Both the position numbers and the translations under genes were made by a program. This document shows, piece by piece, positions 1 through 8,696 of a stretch of DNA of 64,000 bases (within the stretch, counting starts at the first letter, position 1; each line of letters starts with the position of its first letter). The notes beneath the pieces are model-generated. The model was not told the DNA's origin and searched no databases. It worked only from the letters and a program-made list of their open reading frames with translations. Source of the stretch: Parafrigoribacterium mesophilum (GTDB lineage Bacteria > Actinomycetota > Actinomycetes > Actinomycetales > Microbacteriaceae); contig NZ_JBDJAF010000002.1 of the NCBI RefSeq assembly GCF_039652555.1, positions 248,001-312,000 on the forward strand. Reading direction: 5' to 3'.

Positions 1-1137
1 GGCGACGTCGAGGGAATGTTCGTAGCTCAATTCCGGGTGGGACCGCTGAGCATTAGGGATGCCCTTCGGGTCGTGGACGATAACTTTGGCTCCGGCCTGG
101 TGCATCAACACCGCCACGGCAAGTGAAGGTGAATCGCGGATGTCGTCGGACTCCGGCTTGAAGGTGGCGCCGAGCACTGTCACTTTTCGACCTGCGAGAT
201 CCGCTCCCAGCAAGTTGCGGGCGAGTGTGACGATTCGATCCCGTCGCCGGAGATTGATCGCATCAACTTGGCCTAGAAAGGTGACTGCATCCCCAACGCC
301 GAGTTCCGCAGCACGAGCCGAGAAGGCTCGAATGTCTTTCGGGAGGCATCCGCCTCCGAACCCGACCCCAGAGCGCAGAAACTTGTTGCCGATGCGGAGG
401 TCGTGGCCCAGTGCCTCGGCGAGGGTCGTTACGTCTCCGCCTGCTGCTTCACAGACCTCGGCCATCGCATTGATGAACGAAATTTTCGTGGCCAGGAATG
501 AATTCGCCGCGACTTTGACCAACTCCGCCGTTGCAATGTCAGTGACGATGAACGGGATGCCCTCGGTGATCATCGGCGCGTATACCTGCCGGAGAACCGC
601 TTCTGCGGCGGGGTCTTGCGTCCCGATGACCAGGCGATCGGGGTGGAGCGTGTCCTCCAGGGCGAATCCCTCACGCAAGAATTCCGGGTTCCACGCGAAC
701 AACACGTCGGTGCGATGTGGTTGAGCGGCAAGGAAGCGTTCCTGCAAAACCCGAGTTGTCCCCACCGGCACCGTCGACTTGCCGACAAGGAGAGCCCCCT
801 GCTTGATGTGCGGAGCCAGTGCGTCTATAGCCGCGAACGCATAGGACAGGTCGGCACTCTTCTTGCCCGGTTGCTGAGGCGTACCGACGCAGAGAAACTG
901 CACGTCGGCCCAAGCCGCTGCTTCGGCGGCGTCGCTGGTGAACCGAAGCCGTCCCGCCTCGATGTTTGCCGTCATGACTTCTTCGAGTCCGGGTTCGAAG
1001 AAGGGTAGCTCACCTCGTTGAAGGCTCGCCAGACGGGCCGGATTCACCTCGACGCCGACCACGTCGTATCCCAGTTCCGCCATCGCCACGGCGTGGGTAG
1101 CACCAAGGTAGCCGGTGCCGATCACTGAAACCCGCAT
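1..1137 (-). CDS. ugd: UDP-glucose 6-dehydrogenase, partial (3' end beyond window)
   Basis: The enzyme oxidises UDP-glucose twice with NAD to give UDP-glucuronate for surface polysaccharides. The reading frame begins at ATG 1137, two bases after the stop of the upstream glycosyltransferase gene, and runs off the left edge, so 379 residues are visible of about 440 usual for the family. Visible marks are the N-terminal Rossmann start MRVSVIGTGYLG, the central helix AELVKVAANSFLATKI and the active-site segment GFGGGCLPKD, whose catalytic cysteine is about residue 264. It is the last visible gene of a leftward operon with a UDP-glucuronate decarboxylase, so the pair should yield UDP-xylose. Family assignment is very secure; the missing C-terminus cannot be judged. 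Confidence 0.95.
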   Translation of the reverse strand, partial: MRVSVIGTGYLGATHAVAMAELGYDVVGVEVNPARLASLQRGELPFFEPGLEEVMTANIEAGRLRFTSDAAEAAAWADVQFLCVGTPQQPGKKSADLSYAFAAIDALAPHIKQGALLVGKSTVPVGTTRVLQERFLAAQPHRTDVLFAWNPEFLREGFALEDTLHPDRLVIGTQDPAAEAVLRQVYAPMITEGIPFIVTDIATAELVKVAANSFLATKISFINAMAEVCEAAGGDVTTLAEALGHDLRIGNKFLRSGVGFGGGCLPKDIRAFSARAAELGVGDAVTFLGQVDAINLRRRDRIVTLARNLLGADLAGRKVTVLGATFKPESDDIRDSPSLAVAVLMHQAGAKVIVHDPKGIPNAQRSHPELSYEHSLDVA

Positions 1138-1139
1138 TG

Positions 1140-1868
1140 TCATGCTGCGGCCCGCTCTGTGAGCTCGGGCGGCTGACGTCGCGAACCCTCCTTCAAGCGA
1201 ATCTTGAGCAGGATCCACAGCGCCTCAATCCCGTCCTTCGCTGTGATCTTCTTACCTTCCGCTCTGGTACGTGCCTTGTAACTGATGGGCACCTCGTAGG
1301 GCCGATAACCCCGCGCGAGCAGCTTCCCGGTGACCTCGGCTTCCATTCCGAAGCCATTGGACTTGATCTTGAGCGATCGGTAGAGCCGCAGCGGCATCAG
1401 TTTGAAGCAGGTCTCGAGGTCTGAGATATAGGAGTTGAACAGGATGTTGGCCGCCAAGCTGACGCCTTTGTTGCCGATGACGTACCAGAACGAGAATGAT
1501 GTGTGGCTGCCGAAGGTCCGGGTTCCGTAGATGACCTCCGCCTCACCGTCCAGAACCGGCTGCAGCAGGGTGGGGATTTCCTGCGGACGGTACTCTTCGT
1601 CGGCGTCACACATGATCACATAGTCGCCGGTCGCCAGTTCTACCGCCTTGCGAATAGCGGCGCCTTTGCCTCGGTTCGTCGGCTGGTGGAAGACCACGGC
1701 GCGTGTGTCGCTGATCCGGTCAAGGATTGCGGCGGTCTCATCAGTGCTTCCGTCGTTGACCAGAACGAACTCCACCTCGGTCGGAAAGTCGATCGCGAAC
1801 AGCCGATCGATTACCTTCTGCAGCGTTTTGGCCTCATTGTAAACGGGCGTGAGTATAGACAGTTTCAT
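1140..1868 (-). CDS. Family 2 glycosyltransferase, polyprenyl-phosphate sugar synthase type
   Basis: A 242-residue GT2 enzyme of the DPM1/Ppm1 type, which moves a sugar from a nucleotide donor to a polyprenyl phosphate or acceptor lipid at the inner membrane face. The nucleotide-binding start SILTPVYNEAKTL, the VLVNDGSTDET segment, GKGAAIRKAVELATGDY and the metal-binding CDADEEY are all present. There is no C-terminal membrane domain, unlike GtrB proteins, and length fits the soluble type. It sits 12 bases after the UDP-glucuronate decarboxylase gene and 2 bases before ugd, so all three are probably one transcript. The sugar and acceptor cannot be read from sequence; a donor made by its neighbours (UDP-GlcA or UDP-Xyl) is an inference. 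Confidence 0.85.
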   Translation of the reverse strand: MKLSILTPVYNEAKTLQKVIDRLFAIDFPTEVEFVLVNDGSTDETAAILDRISDTRAVVFHQPTNRGKGAAIRKAVELATGDYVIMCDADEEYRPQEIPTLLQPVLDGEAEVIYGTRTFGSHTSFSFWYVIGNKGVSLAANILFNSYISDLETCFKLMPLRLYRSLKIKSNGFGMEAEVTGKLLARGYRPYEVPISYKARTRAEGKKITAKDGIEALWILLKIRLKEGSRRQPPELTERAAA

Positions 1869-1880
1869 GAAAGTTCCTGA

Positions 1881-2819
1881 TCAGGCGAGAGTCTTGAACC
1901 ACTCGATGGTTCTGGCCAGGCCCTCTTCGGCGCCCACGAGTGGTTTCCAGTCGAGCGTGGAGAGTGCAAGGGAGATATCCGGCTTGCGTCGTTCTGGGTC
2001 GTCGATGGGACGAGGCTTCATGACGATAGTGGACCTGTTACCAGTCAGTTTGATAATCAGCTTCGCGATTTCCAGAAGAGACTGTTCCCTTGGGTTTCCG
2101 ATGTTCACGGGGCCACTGTGGTCCGTCATGGCAAAAGCCAGGATGCCGTCGATCAAGTCAGAAACATAGCAAAGCGACCGAGTCTGAGTTCCGTCGCCGT
2201 GCAGTGGCAGCGGCTCGCCACGCAGTCCGGCGTCGATGAACGCGGGGACGGCCCGACCGTCGTGAGGGTCCATCCGAGGCCCATAAGTGTTGAAGATCCG
2301 TACGATCCCGGTATTGACCTCGAAGCTTCGCCGATACGCCGCGGTGATGGCCTCCGCGTAGCGCTTCGCCTCGTCATAGACGCTCCGCGGCCCGTTCGGA
2401 TTGACGTTGCCCCAGTAATTTTCAGTTTGTGGGTGTTCGAGTGGGTTGCCATAAACCTCTGACGTGGAGGCCAAGACGAAGCGTGCGGCATCCCGTTGGG
2501 CGACATTGAGCAACGCTTCTGTCGCCCTCGACCCTGAGTGCAGAGTTTCGATGGGGTGCCGCATGTAGTGCGGGGGAGAAGCGGGAGAGGCGAAGTGCAT
2601 CACAAGATCGAAAGGTCCCTGGATGCTCATGGCTTCGACAACGTCCATTTCGACGATGCTGAACTGGGGGTTATCGACAAGGTGCGCGACATTGTCTCGC
2701 CTGCCGGTGATGAAGTTGTCAACCGCTACGACGGCGAATCCTCGCTCGAGAAGGCGTTCCGACAGGTGCGAGCCAAGAAAGCCCGAACCTCCCGCAATGA
2801 GGGCACGGGGCTTTTCCAT
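1881..2819 (-). CDS. uxs: UDP-glucuronate decarboxylase (UDP-xylose synthase), SDR family
   Basis: A 312-residue extended short-chain dehydrogenase/reductase. It has the NAD motif GGSGFLGSHL at residues 10-19, a DNFITGRRDNVAHL stretch, the STSEVYGNP segment and the catalytic YDEAK (YxxxK). The run ENYWGNVNPNGPRSVYDE and IFNTYGPRMDP are strongly characteristic of UXS-type decarboxylases rather than of GalE. It should convert UDP-glucuronate to UDP-xylose through a 4-keto intermediate. The ugd gene two positions downstream supplies its substrate. Start ATG 2819 is the first methionine ahead of the Rossmann motif. A related 4-keto-forming or 4-epimerase activity is the main alternative. Confidence 0.87.
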   Translation of the reverse strand: MEKPRALIAGGSGFLGSHLSERLLERGFAVVAVDNFITGRRDNVAHLVDNPQFSIVEMDVVEAMSIQGPFDLVMHFASPASPPHYMRHPIETLHSGSRATEALLNVAQRDAARFVLASTSEVYGNPLEHPQTENYWGNVNPNGPRSVYDEAKRYAEAITAAYRRSFEVNTGIVRIFNTYGPRMDPHDGRAVPAFIDAGLRGEPLPLHGDGTQTRSLCYVSDLIDGILAFAMTDHSGPVNIGNPREQSLLEIAKLIIKLTGNRSTIVMKPRPIDDPERRKPDISLALSTLDWKPLVGAEEGLARTIEWFKTLA

Positions 2820-2905
2820 TTACTGTCTACTGTCCTTTTGTAACTGTCGTCCGTAACCTCTAAAAGCTAGCACAAGGTATTGACGAGACAGCCCGATAGA
2901 GGGCC

Positions 2906-4339
2906 TCACGGATAGCGTGAAATCGCACGACTCTCGTACTCGTCACTCCCCAGGATGGCGGAGCGTACGGCGGAGTCGCCGTAGCGCAGGGCGTAGTCAC
3001 CCCATTGCACGAGCCCAGCCCAGTCGGGGGTGCGGGCCAGGTAGTCCTGGTACATAACAGCGACTCGGGCGCGTGCCGTTTCGACCGAGAACCAGATCAA
3101 GTCCACCACGCCGGCTCGCCCATACTGGTCAACCGCCGAGGTCCAGTAATCGATCTCCGGCTGGGCGGCTGGGCGCTTGAGGATTCGCTCGTAGACGGCC
3201 GCGACGAACTTCGGGTTCGTACCGCCCGTGCTGTTGAAGTACTCCTCCGATTGCATGAAAATGCGGTAAACGTCATCCGGTGAAAGCGTGCCCGCGCGCA
3301 TTCCGTTGAGCCACCCGATACGTCCCGCGTCATCGGCGGCGCGGCCGAGCACTTCCTTGTAGGCAAGATCGATCTTTTGCAGCCTGAACTCGTCACTGTT
3401 GACAAATGCGCCAGCCACCTGGCTTCTCGGCATATATGCCATGAGCGCCTTGCCCCAGACAATGGCCTCACCCTCGGAGGGTTGGCGTGCCAGAACATCC
3501 TGATAGACCGCCTTCACGAAAGACTGAGCAGCTTGGGAAATGGTCGTTGAGCCGAACCAGTCCGTGAAGTAAACCCAGAAGTTTCGGTTCCCGTAGGAGG
3601 AGCAACCATCCCCCAGGCCGTACAGGTTACTGAGTGCCGCTTGGTTGGGTCGATAGGGCGTATAGATGTACAGGCCGGCCGTTGCCGTGTTCTGGATAAG
3701 GACGTGGCTGCTCCCGCACTGGGCGTTGGGATGCCATTGAATGACATTGTCCTGCCCAGGCCGGTATCTGAAATCGTTCGGCCACATGGCATAGATCTGG
3801 AATTGTCGAGCCGCCGAATAGAGCTGGTTGGCGAAACCGTAATACTTGGAGTCGCAAGCCGCAGTGTCCGGGCAGCCGTATCCCATGGCTATTTTGTATT
3901 TCCCCGGTGTGGGGCTTGTCGACGTGACCAGCCCTTGCTCTTTCTGAAGGGTTACCAGCAGAACTTGCGGGTTGATGTTGCAGGCGGACGCAACGTTCAT
4001 GATGATGCGTGACGCGAGTTCGTCTGTACCGCCCTGGTAGGCCCCGGTGCAGTACTTGTCCGCGGCGCGAGGAGCGCTGGATTGGCGGTATGACTTGAGG
4101 CAGGGTGCCTGCGCGGCCGTCGAGCAGGTGCGCACCTTTGAGTCCAGGAATGATTGGATTTGACTCTCGTTCATGAGCGAACTGTTGTAAAAGATCTGAT
4201 CGCTGATGATGTTTCCCGGATCGAATTGCGTGGCGTCGGCCGCGTTGGCGGACTGTACCGCGATTCCGGACATCGTGGCGACCAGGGTGACAACCGCGGA
4301 CAACACGGCAAGCGCCTTCACCGATCGCGTAGCTACCAT
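2906..4339 (-). CDS. Secreted DUF4214-repeat protein with N-terminal hydrolase-like domain
   Basis: The protein is 477 residues from ATG 4339, chosen because GGAGGGG lies about six bases upstream; a longer frame opens at 4372 without such a site. A signal peptide spans about residues 1-34 and ends near SANAA. The middle (about 35-275) contains paired cysteines and the segment LLVTLQKEQGLV, and resembles the lysozyme/transglycosylase-like secreted domains common in actinobacteria, though I cannot assign an active site. The C-terminal 200 residues hold four repeats of DUF4214 type (YQDVLAR, YKEVLGR, YERILKR, YQDYLAR). DUF4214 is frequent in exported or glycan-linked proteins. It heads the leftward uxs-GT2-ugd operon. 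A role in envelope binding or remodelling is inference. Confidence 0.75.
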   Translation of the reverse strand: MVATRSVKALAVLSAVVTLVATMSGIAVQSANAADATQFDPGNIISDQIFYNSSLMNESQIQSFLDSKVRTCSTAAQAPCLKSYRQSSAPRAADKYCTGAYQGGTDELASRIIMNVASACNINPQVLLVTLQKEQGLVTSTSPTPGKYKIAMGYGCPDTAACDSKYYGFANQLYSAARQFQIYAMWPNDFRYRPGQDNVIQWHPNAQCGSSHVLIQNTATAGLYIYTPYRPNQAALSNLYGLGDGCSSYGNRNFWVYFTDWFGSTTISQAAQSFVKAVYQDVLARQPSEGEAIVWGKALMAYMPRSQVAGAFVNSDEFRLQKIDLAYKEVLGRAADDAGRIGWLNGMRAGTLSPDDVYRIFMQSEEYFNSTGGTNPKFVAAVYERILKRPAAQPEIDYWTSAVDQYGRAGVVDLIWFSVETARARVAVMYQDYLARTPDWAGLVQWGDYALRYGDSAVRSAILGSDEYESRAISRYP

Positions 4340-4493
4340 GACTTCCCCTCCAGGCATGCAGTCAAGAGCCACAGGTCGTCGTGCTACGGTTGGGCCCCCT
4401 CGAAGAACTGTAAACTACTTCTGCGCATTTCGGCCTTATTCGTTGTCGGTGCGCGAGGCGGCAAGAGTGAGAAGCAAGGCGGGGAAGGACGAG

Positions 4494-4745
4494 ATGACGC
4501 AGGTTGACCGTGACGCGGAGGCCGAACTCGTCGAACTCCGCGAGGCGGTCCTCGACGATTGGATCTTCGTGACGTCGCGGGTAAGTGGTGCACTGCGCGC
4601 CATGCAGCACACGCTCTCGTGGAGAATCACCAGGCCACTGCGAGTCTTCCGTAAGTTCAGCTACAAGGCTCGCGAAGTCGGGGTGGTCGATGCCGGCCAG
4701 CTCGCCGCCGTCGCGTTGGCCCGCAGGTTCGGATTGCATCGGTGA
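4494..4745 (+). CDS. Small glycosyltransferase-associated stub protein (83 aa)
   Basis: An 83-residue protein starting at ATG 4494 after the strong site GGGGAAGGA. Its first half is acidic and helical (RDAEAELVELREAV), its second half has HTLSWRITRPLRVFRK. The phrase SWRITRPLR is typical of the N-terminal tail of many bacterial glycosyltransferases and methyltransferases of surface-glycan clusters, so it looks like such a tail standing alone. Its stop TGA overlaps the GTG start of the next glycosyltransferase (GTGA at 4742-4745), which implies translational coupling and perhaps a subunit role. It carries no catalytic motif. Function is unknown. Confidence 0.6.
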   Translation: MTQVDRDAEAELVELREAVLDDWIFVTSRVSGALRAMQHTLSWRITRPLRVFRKFSYKAREVGVVDAGQLAAVALARRFGLHR

Positions 4746-6253
4746 CGGTAGAAGAGTTACCGCGTTCGAGCCGAGCGAAAGATGCACTCCACGAAAGGCT
4801 GATGACAGCAGCCCCGATTCTGGCACCGGAGCTAGGCCTGGGGCTCAGCACCAGTGAGCTTCTGGATCGGCTTGCGCGGCACGTCAAGGCCGAGGGCAGC
4901 GATCGTGGAAGCTGGCTGCTCTTTACCGCGATCACTGGGATGTTCCCGAATGCACGCCAACTCAGTCAGTTCCGCCGGTCGTTGTCGCTGGCCTCTGAAG
5001 CTACAGCGATCGTAGCCGTGCTGGAATCAACAGTCGAGGCGGCCTCGTTGCCGCACGCCGAATTCCGGCGACTGCACCTCGTGCACGATCGTGTGCTTGT
5101 GGATGTCGATTTCTGCGCGACACACGAGCACAACACAGGAATTCAGCGCGTCGTGCGTCGGACGGTTCCGGTTTGGGCGGAGGCGGGACGTCCGTTCGAT
5201 CTGGTGGCATGGACGCAGGATACGTCGGGACTGCGATCGCTGACCGAACCGGAAGCCGACCGGGTCCTCAATTGGAACCATCGTCGTTTTGCGCCAAGTT
5301 ATGACGCGGGTGCAGCTTCGCCCGACTCCATTGAGTCGATTATCGTCCCGTGGAACTGCCAGGTATTCCTTGCCGAGGTGCCGTCCGCCGCAGCCTGCAC
5401 GATGCTTGAATGCCTTGCTGCATCATCGGGTAATCGTGTGAGTTTGCTCGGCTATGACGCGATTCCCCTCGTGAGCGCGGTGGGACAGCGTGACGAAGAG
5501 TCCGAGCGATTTGCGCACTACCTTACGGTCGTCAAACACTCTGAGGTAGTCGTGGCCATTAGTGAGTCGGCTGCCGAAGAATTCCGAGGATTCCGCGATA
5601 TGCTCGTTGCCCAGGGGCTTGCCGGCCCAACAGTGAGCAGCGTCAGTCTCGCGGTGGACGTTCCGGCGGCCCTTAAAGCGACGCAGACGGAAGAGGGCAC
5701 TCGACCTCTTGTCCTTTGCGTTGGCAGCCATGAACCGCGCAAGAATCAGGAAGCAGTTCTTTTCGCTGCGGACGCGCTCTATCGTGAGGGCTTTGACTTC
5801 GAGCTTGTCTTCGTGGGCGGTGGCGATACCGTTGTCCTGCACGACTTTGACAAGCGGATCAAGCGACTCAACACACGGGGCGGGCACGTGAGTTCGTTCC
5901 GCACTCTGGGCGACACGCAATTGTGGGAGCTTTATGCGCGGGCGCGGTTCAGTGTGTTCGTATCCCTGCACGAGGGCTTCGGGCTGCCAGTTGCGGAGTC
6001 CCTCGCGTTTGGCACTCCTGCGCTCACCTCTAACTTCGGTAGCCTTGCCGAGATAGCGCTCGCGGGCGGATGCCTGATGGTCGATCCTCGAGACGATCTA
6101 CAAGTTGTCGAAGGATTTCGCAAGATGTTGACCGACGATGCCCTTATTGACAGCCTCACCGCGCAAGCCGCAGCCATGGTGACGAAAACCTGGCCGGAAT
6201 ACGCCGACGAACTGTGGAGTGTCGCCATCGAGGCCGGTGGAGTCGAGTCGTGA
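4742..6253 (+). CDS. GT4-type glycosyltransferase with long N-terminal region
   Basis: A 503-residue protein starting with GTG 4742 inside the stop of the stub gene. The C-terminal half is a classic GT-B/GT4 donor domain: GSHEPRKNQ near residue 325, then HEGFGLPVAES containing the E-x7-E donor-binding pair and ALTSNFGSLAEI. The N-terminal half begins with about 115 residues of unclear nature, followed by DVDFCATHEHNTGIQRVVR; a matching TSGIQRVAR occurs in the next gene. It should transfer a sugar from a nucleotide donor to a growing glycan on the cytoplasmic face. The next gene encodes a paralog sharing the same layout. Donor and acceptor are unknown. Confidence 0.87.
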   Translation: MTVEELPRSSRAKDALHERLMTAAPILAPELGLGLSTSELLDRLARHVKAEGSDRGSWLLFTAITGMFPNARQLSQFRRSLSLASEATAIVAVLESTVEAASLPHAEFRRLHLVHDRVLVDVDFCATHEHNTGIQRVVRRTVPVWAEAGRPFDLVAWTQDTSGLRSLTEPEADRVLNWNHRRFAPSYDAGAASPDSIESIIVPWNCQVFLAEVPSAAACTMLECLAASSGNRVSLLGYDAIPLVSAVGQRDEESERFAHYLTVVKHSEVVVAISESAAEEFRGFRDMLVAQGLAGPTVSSVSLAVDVPAALKATQTEEGTRPLVLCVGSHEPRKNQEAVLFAADALYREGFDFELVFVGGGDTVVLHDFDKRIKRLNTRGGHVSSFRTLGDTQLWELYARARFSVFVSLHEGFGLPVAESLAFGTPALTSNFGSLAEIALAGGCLMVDPRDDLQVVEGFRKMLTDDALIDSLTAQAAAMVTKTWPEYADELWSVAIEAGGVES

Positions 6254-7692
6254 TGCGCATCTCGGCCCAGGATCGGCTGCGGACCATCGCGAACTCAATG
6301 CAGTCGAGTGAGGCCCCGAGCGGAAGCTCTGTACGTGAACTCCGGGACTGGATCGTGGATAATGCGCCCGTCCCGAATGAAACGCTGGCGTTCCTCATAC
6401 TTGCCGTGCTTTACAGTCGTATTCCGCGGACGGACCTCGTGGTGTCGTTCACGCGTGGCTGGCGGCTTGAGGGGCTACGACCCCTGCTTGACCGGCATCT
6501 CACGACTTCCCGCGGGGTGAGACGCCGATCGTCATTGCCGATTCGGGTGGAATCGGGCCTCGTGATTGACGTGACCGACACGTCACGCAGTAGGTTCACT
6601 TCGGGAATCCAGCGAGTTGCGCGTGAAACTCTTTCGCGCTGGGTGACTGCGCGGGACTTCACTCTGGTCGCATGGGACCTTCGAGGCGACGTTCTTACCA
6701 CTCTCTCTTCAGAGGAAGAGGAACGGACGCTTCTCAGAGCCCCGGCTCGATCGCACCCACGCGAATTTGTCGTACCGTTCCACGCCACGTTTGTTCTTCC
6801 TGAGATCTCAGTACAGTCCGAACGCACCGCCCGACTCCTTTCGATCGCACTGTTTAGCGGCGGTCGCTCCATGGCGATCGGATTCGACTGCATCCCGGTC
6901 ACTATGGCCGAGACCACCGGCGTCGGAATGCCCGGGGCGTTCAGCAAGTACCTCAGCACGCTCGCTCGATTCGACGTGGTCGCTCCGATCTCTTCGGCAG
7001 CCGGACAGGAGTACCGCGGCTGGAAGAGAATGCTTTCGGGTGCCGGACTGACCGGGCCTGTCATTCACGAAATCGCACTGCCCTTCGTGGCCAGTAGCAC
7101 CGCCCGTGTGACGGTCGATGAGACACGCACACAACTTGGCCTCGTCGATACATCGGTCGTGCTGGCTGTCGGAAGTCGCGAACCCCGCAAGAATCATCTC
7201 AACCTGCTTCACGCCGCCGAGTTGGCGTGGCGGGATGGCCATGAGTTTGCACTCGTGTTGGTGGGTGGCAACGCATGGGACACCGAGCTCTTTGATGAGC
7301 TAGTGGCACGGCTGAGGCGTAAGGGGCGACGGATTCTTACGCTGCACGGAGTCGCCGACGACGTTGTTTGGGATCTTTACAAGATGGCCTGTTTCAGCGT
7401 CTTCTGTTCGCTCAACGAGGGGTTTGGCCTCCCGATCGCCGAATCGCTGTCAAGCGGCACACCCGTCATCACGTCAAACTTCGGAAGCATGCGTGAACTC
7501 GGTGAGGGACACGGCGCGGTGTTGGTGGACCCCCACAACGTCGAACAGATGGCCGCTGCGATGACTTCGCTGCTGTCGAATCCGCAACTGGTGGGGGAGC
7601 TCATCGCCTTGACCGGTGACTTGCCTGCTGCATCCTGGGACACCTATGCGGATCAGCTTTGGGCGCTTACCGCCGACGAGACCCGTGGATAA
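6253..7692 (+). CDS. GT4-type glycosyltransferase, paralog of the preceding gene
   Basis: The protein is 479 residues from ATG 6253, chosen because it overlaps the previous stop (TGATG), a coupling arrangement; an in-frame start at 6214 would overlap the upstream gene by 40 bases. Shared features with the upstream paralog are FTSGIQRVARETL, FDCIPVTMAE, GSREPRKNHLN, the E-x7-E segment NEGFGLPIAES and VITSNFGSMREL. The two probably arose by duplication and add successive residues to the same glycan. The gene ends 17 bases before the convergent ABC permease gene. Activity is secure at family level only. Confidence 0.87.
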   Translation: MRISAQDRLRTIANSMQSSEAPSGSSVRELRDWIVDNAPVPNETLAFLILAVLYSRIPRTDLVVSFTRGWRLEGLRPLLDRHLTTSRGVRRRSSLPIRVESGLVIDVTDTSRSRFTSGIQRVARETLSRWVTARDFTLVAWDLRGDVLTTLSSEEEERTLLRAPARSHPREFVVPFHATFVLPEISVQSERTARLLSIALFSGGRSMAIGFDCIPVTMAETTGVGMPGAFSKYLSTLARFDVVAPISSAAGQEYRGWKRMLSGAGLTGPVIHEIALPFVASSTARVTVDETRTQLGLVDTSVVLAVGSREPRKNHLNLLHAAELAWRDGHEFALVLVGGNAWDTELFDELVARLRRKGRRILTLHGVADDVVWDLYKMACFSVFCSLNEGFGLPIAESLSSGTPVITSNFGSMRELGEGHGAVLVDPHNVEQMAAAMTSLLSNPQLVGELIALTGDLPAASWDTYADQLWALTADETRG

Positions 7693-7709
7693 GCCGGAGC
7701 TTCTGGCTG

Positions 7710-8600
7710 CTACAGTTCCTGCGCGAAGTTTCCTTCTAGGCGGGCAAACACGCGCTGTGACACCCACAGCAGGCCCAGGCTGATCAACCCGACGACCACG
7801 AGGCGGAACGTGAGGTCGGTGGGCCAGGTTTCGTTGGTGCCCGAAATCCACATCGCCTTTTCAAAGCACATCACCACGACGGTCACAGGGTTCCAGAGGT
7901 AAATCTGCTCAAGCCAACTGCCGTTCAAGACCCGATTCACCAGCGTGAACGAGTACACAATGGGCGACGCCCAAAACAGGACAAGGAGAAGCACCTCCAC
8001 CAAGTGCTCGAAGTCACGAAGATAAACGTTGACGGCCGAAAGCAGGAGTCCGAGGGCGAAACTGAACAGCAGCATCACCACGAGGGCGAGCGGCAGGTAC
8101 AGCAGGTCCGCGTGGAATGGCGCTTTCCCGAAGGCAATGGTCGCGATCAGCAGAATGCAGAACTGCACGCCGAAATTGAACAGTGCAGAGCCCACGCTGC
8201 TCAAGGGGAAGATCTCCCGCGGAAGATATACCTTCTTGATCAATCCGGAGTTAGCGACGATCGATGTCGTCGATCCGAGCAGGATTTCCGAGAAGAGGCC
8301 CCACACAGTGAGTCCAGAAAACATGAAAATGGCAAAGTCTGGAATGGCGCGGTCCGCTCCGAGAAACTTGCCCACCGCTACGTAGTAGATCAGCAGCTGC
8401 ATGAGCGGTTTCAGGAGGCTCCACATTAGCCCCAGAGAGCTGTCCTTGTAGCGAGCCTTGATCTCGCGCCGCACGAGCAGGCCGAGCAACTCGCGATGAT
8501 TCCAGATCGCCCTGGCCGAGTACGTTGTTCCAGTAACCCAACCGGGAGGTGGGCCCGCGGTAACGAGCGGTGCTAGGTCGTCTGGGGCGTGCGGTGCCAT
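7710..8600 (-). CDS. wzm: ABC-2 type polysaccharide exporter permease (Wzm/TagG-like)
   Basis: A 296-residue integral membrane protein with about six hydrophobic segments. The cytosolic N-terminal segment LLVRREIKARYKDSSLG leads to GLMWSLLKP, the signature of the ABC-2 permease family that exports O-antigens and teichoic acids. The C-terminus has PIVYSFTLVN and a loop YLWNPVTVVV typical of Wzm/TagG. It is divergent from the ATPase gene at 8697 with about 96 bases between, an arrangement consistent with one two-component exporter. It would pass undecaprenyl- or lipid-linked glycan across the membrane. The exact substrate is unknown. Confidence 0.92.
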   Translation of the reverse strand: MAPHAPDDLAPLVTAGPPPGWVTGTTYSARAIWNHRELLGLLVRREIKARYKDSSLGLMWSLLKPLMQLLIYYVAVGKFLGADRAIPDFAIFMFSGLTVWGLFSEILLGSTTSIVANSGLIKKVYLPREIFPLSSVGSALFNFGVQFCILLIATIAFGKAPFHADLLYLPLALVVMLLFSFALGLLLSAVNVYLRDFEHLVEVLLLVLFWASPIVYSFTLVNRVLNGSWLEQIYLWNPVTVVVMCFEKAMWISGTNETWPTDLTFRLVVVGLISLGLLWVSQRVFARLEGNFAQEL

Positions 8601-8696
8601 CTGCTAGTGGGAGCCTTTCGAGTGATGCCCGAGCCCATGCAACTAACGCACTGGCCAAAGGCCCTACTGATGCACACTAATCTAGATGCGGAGCCG

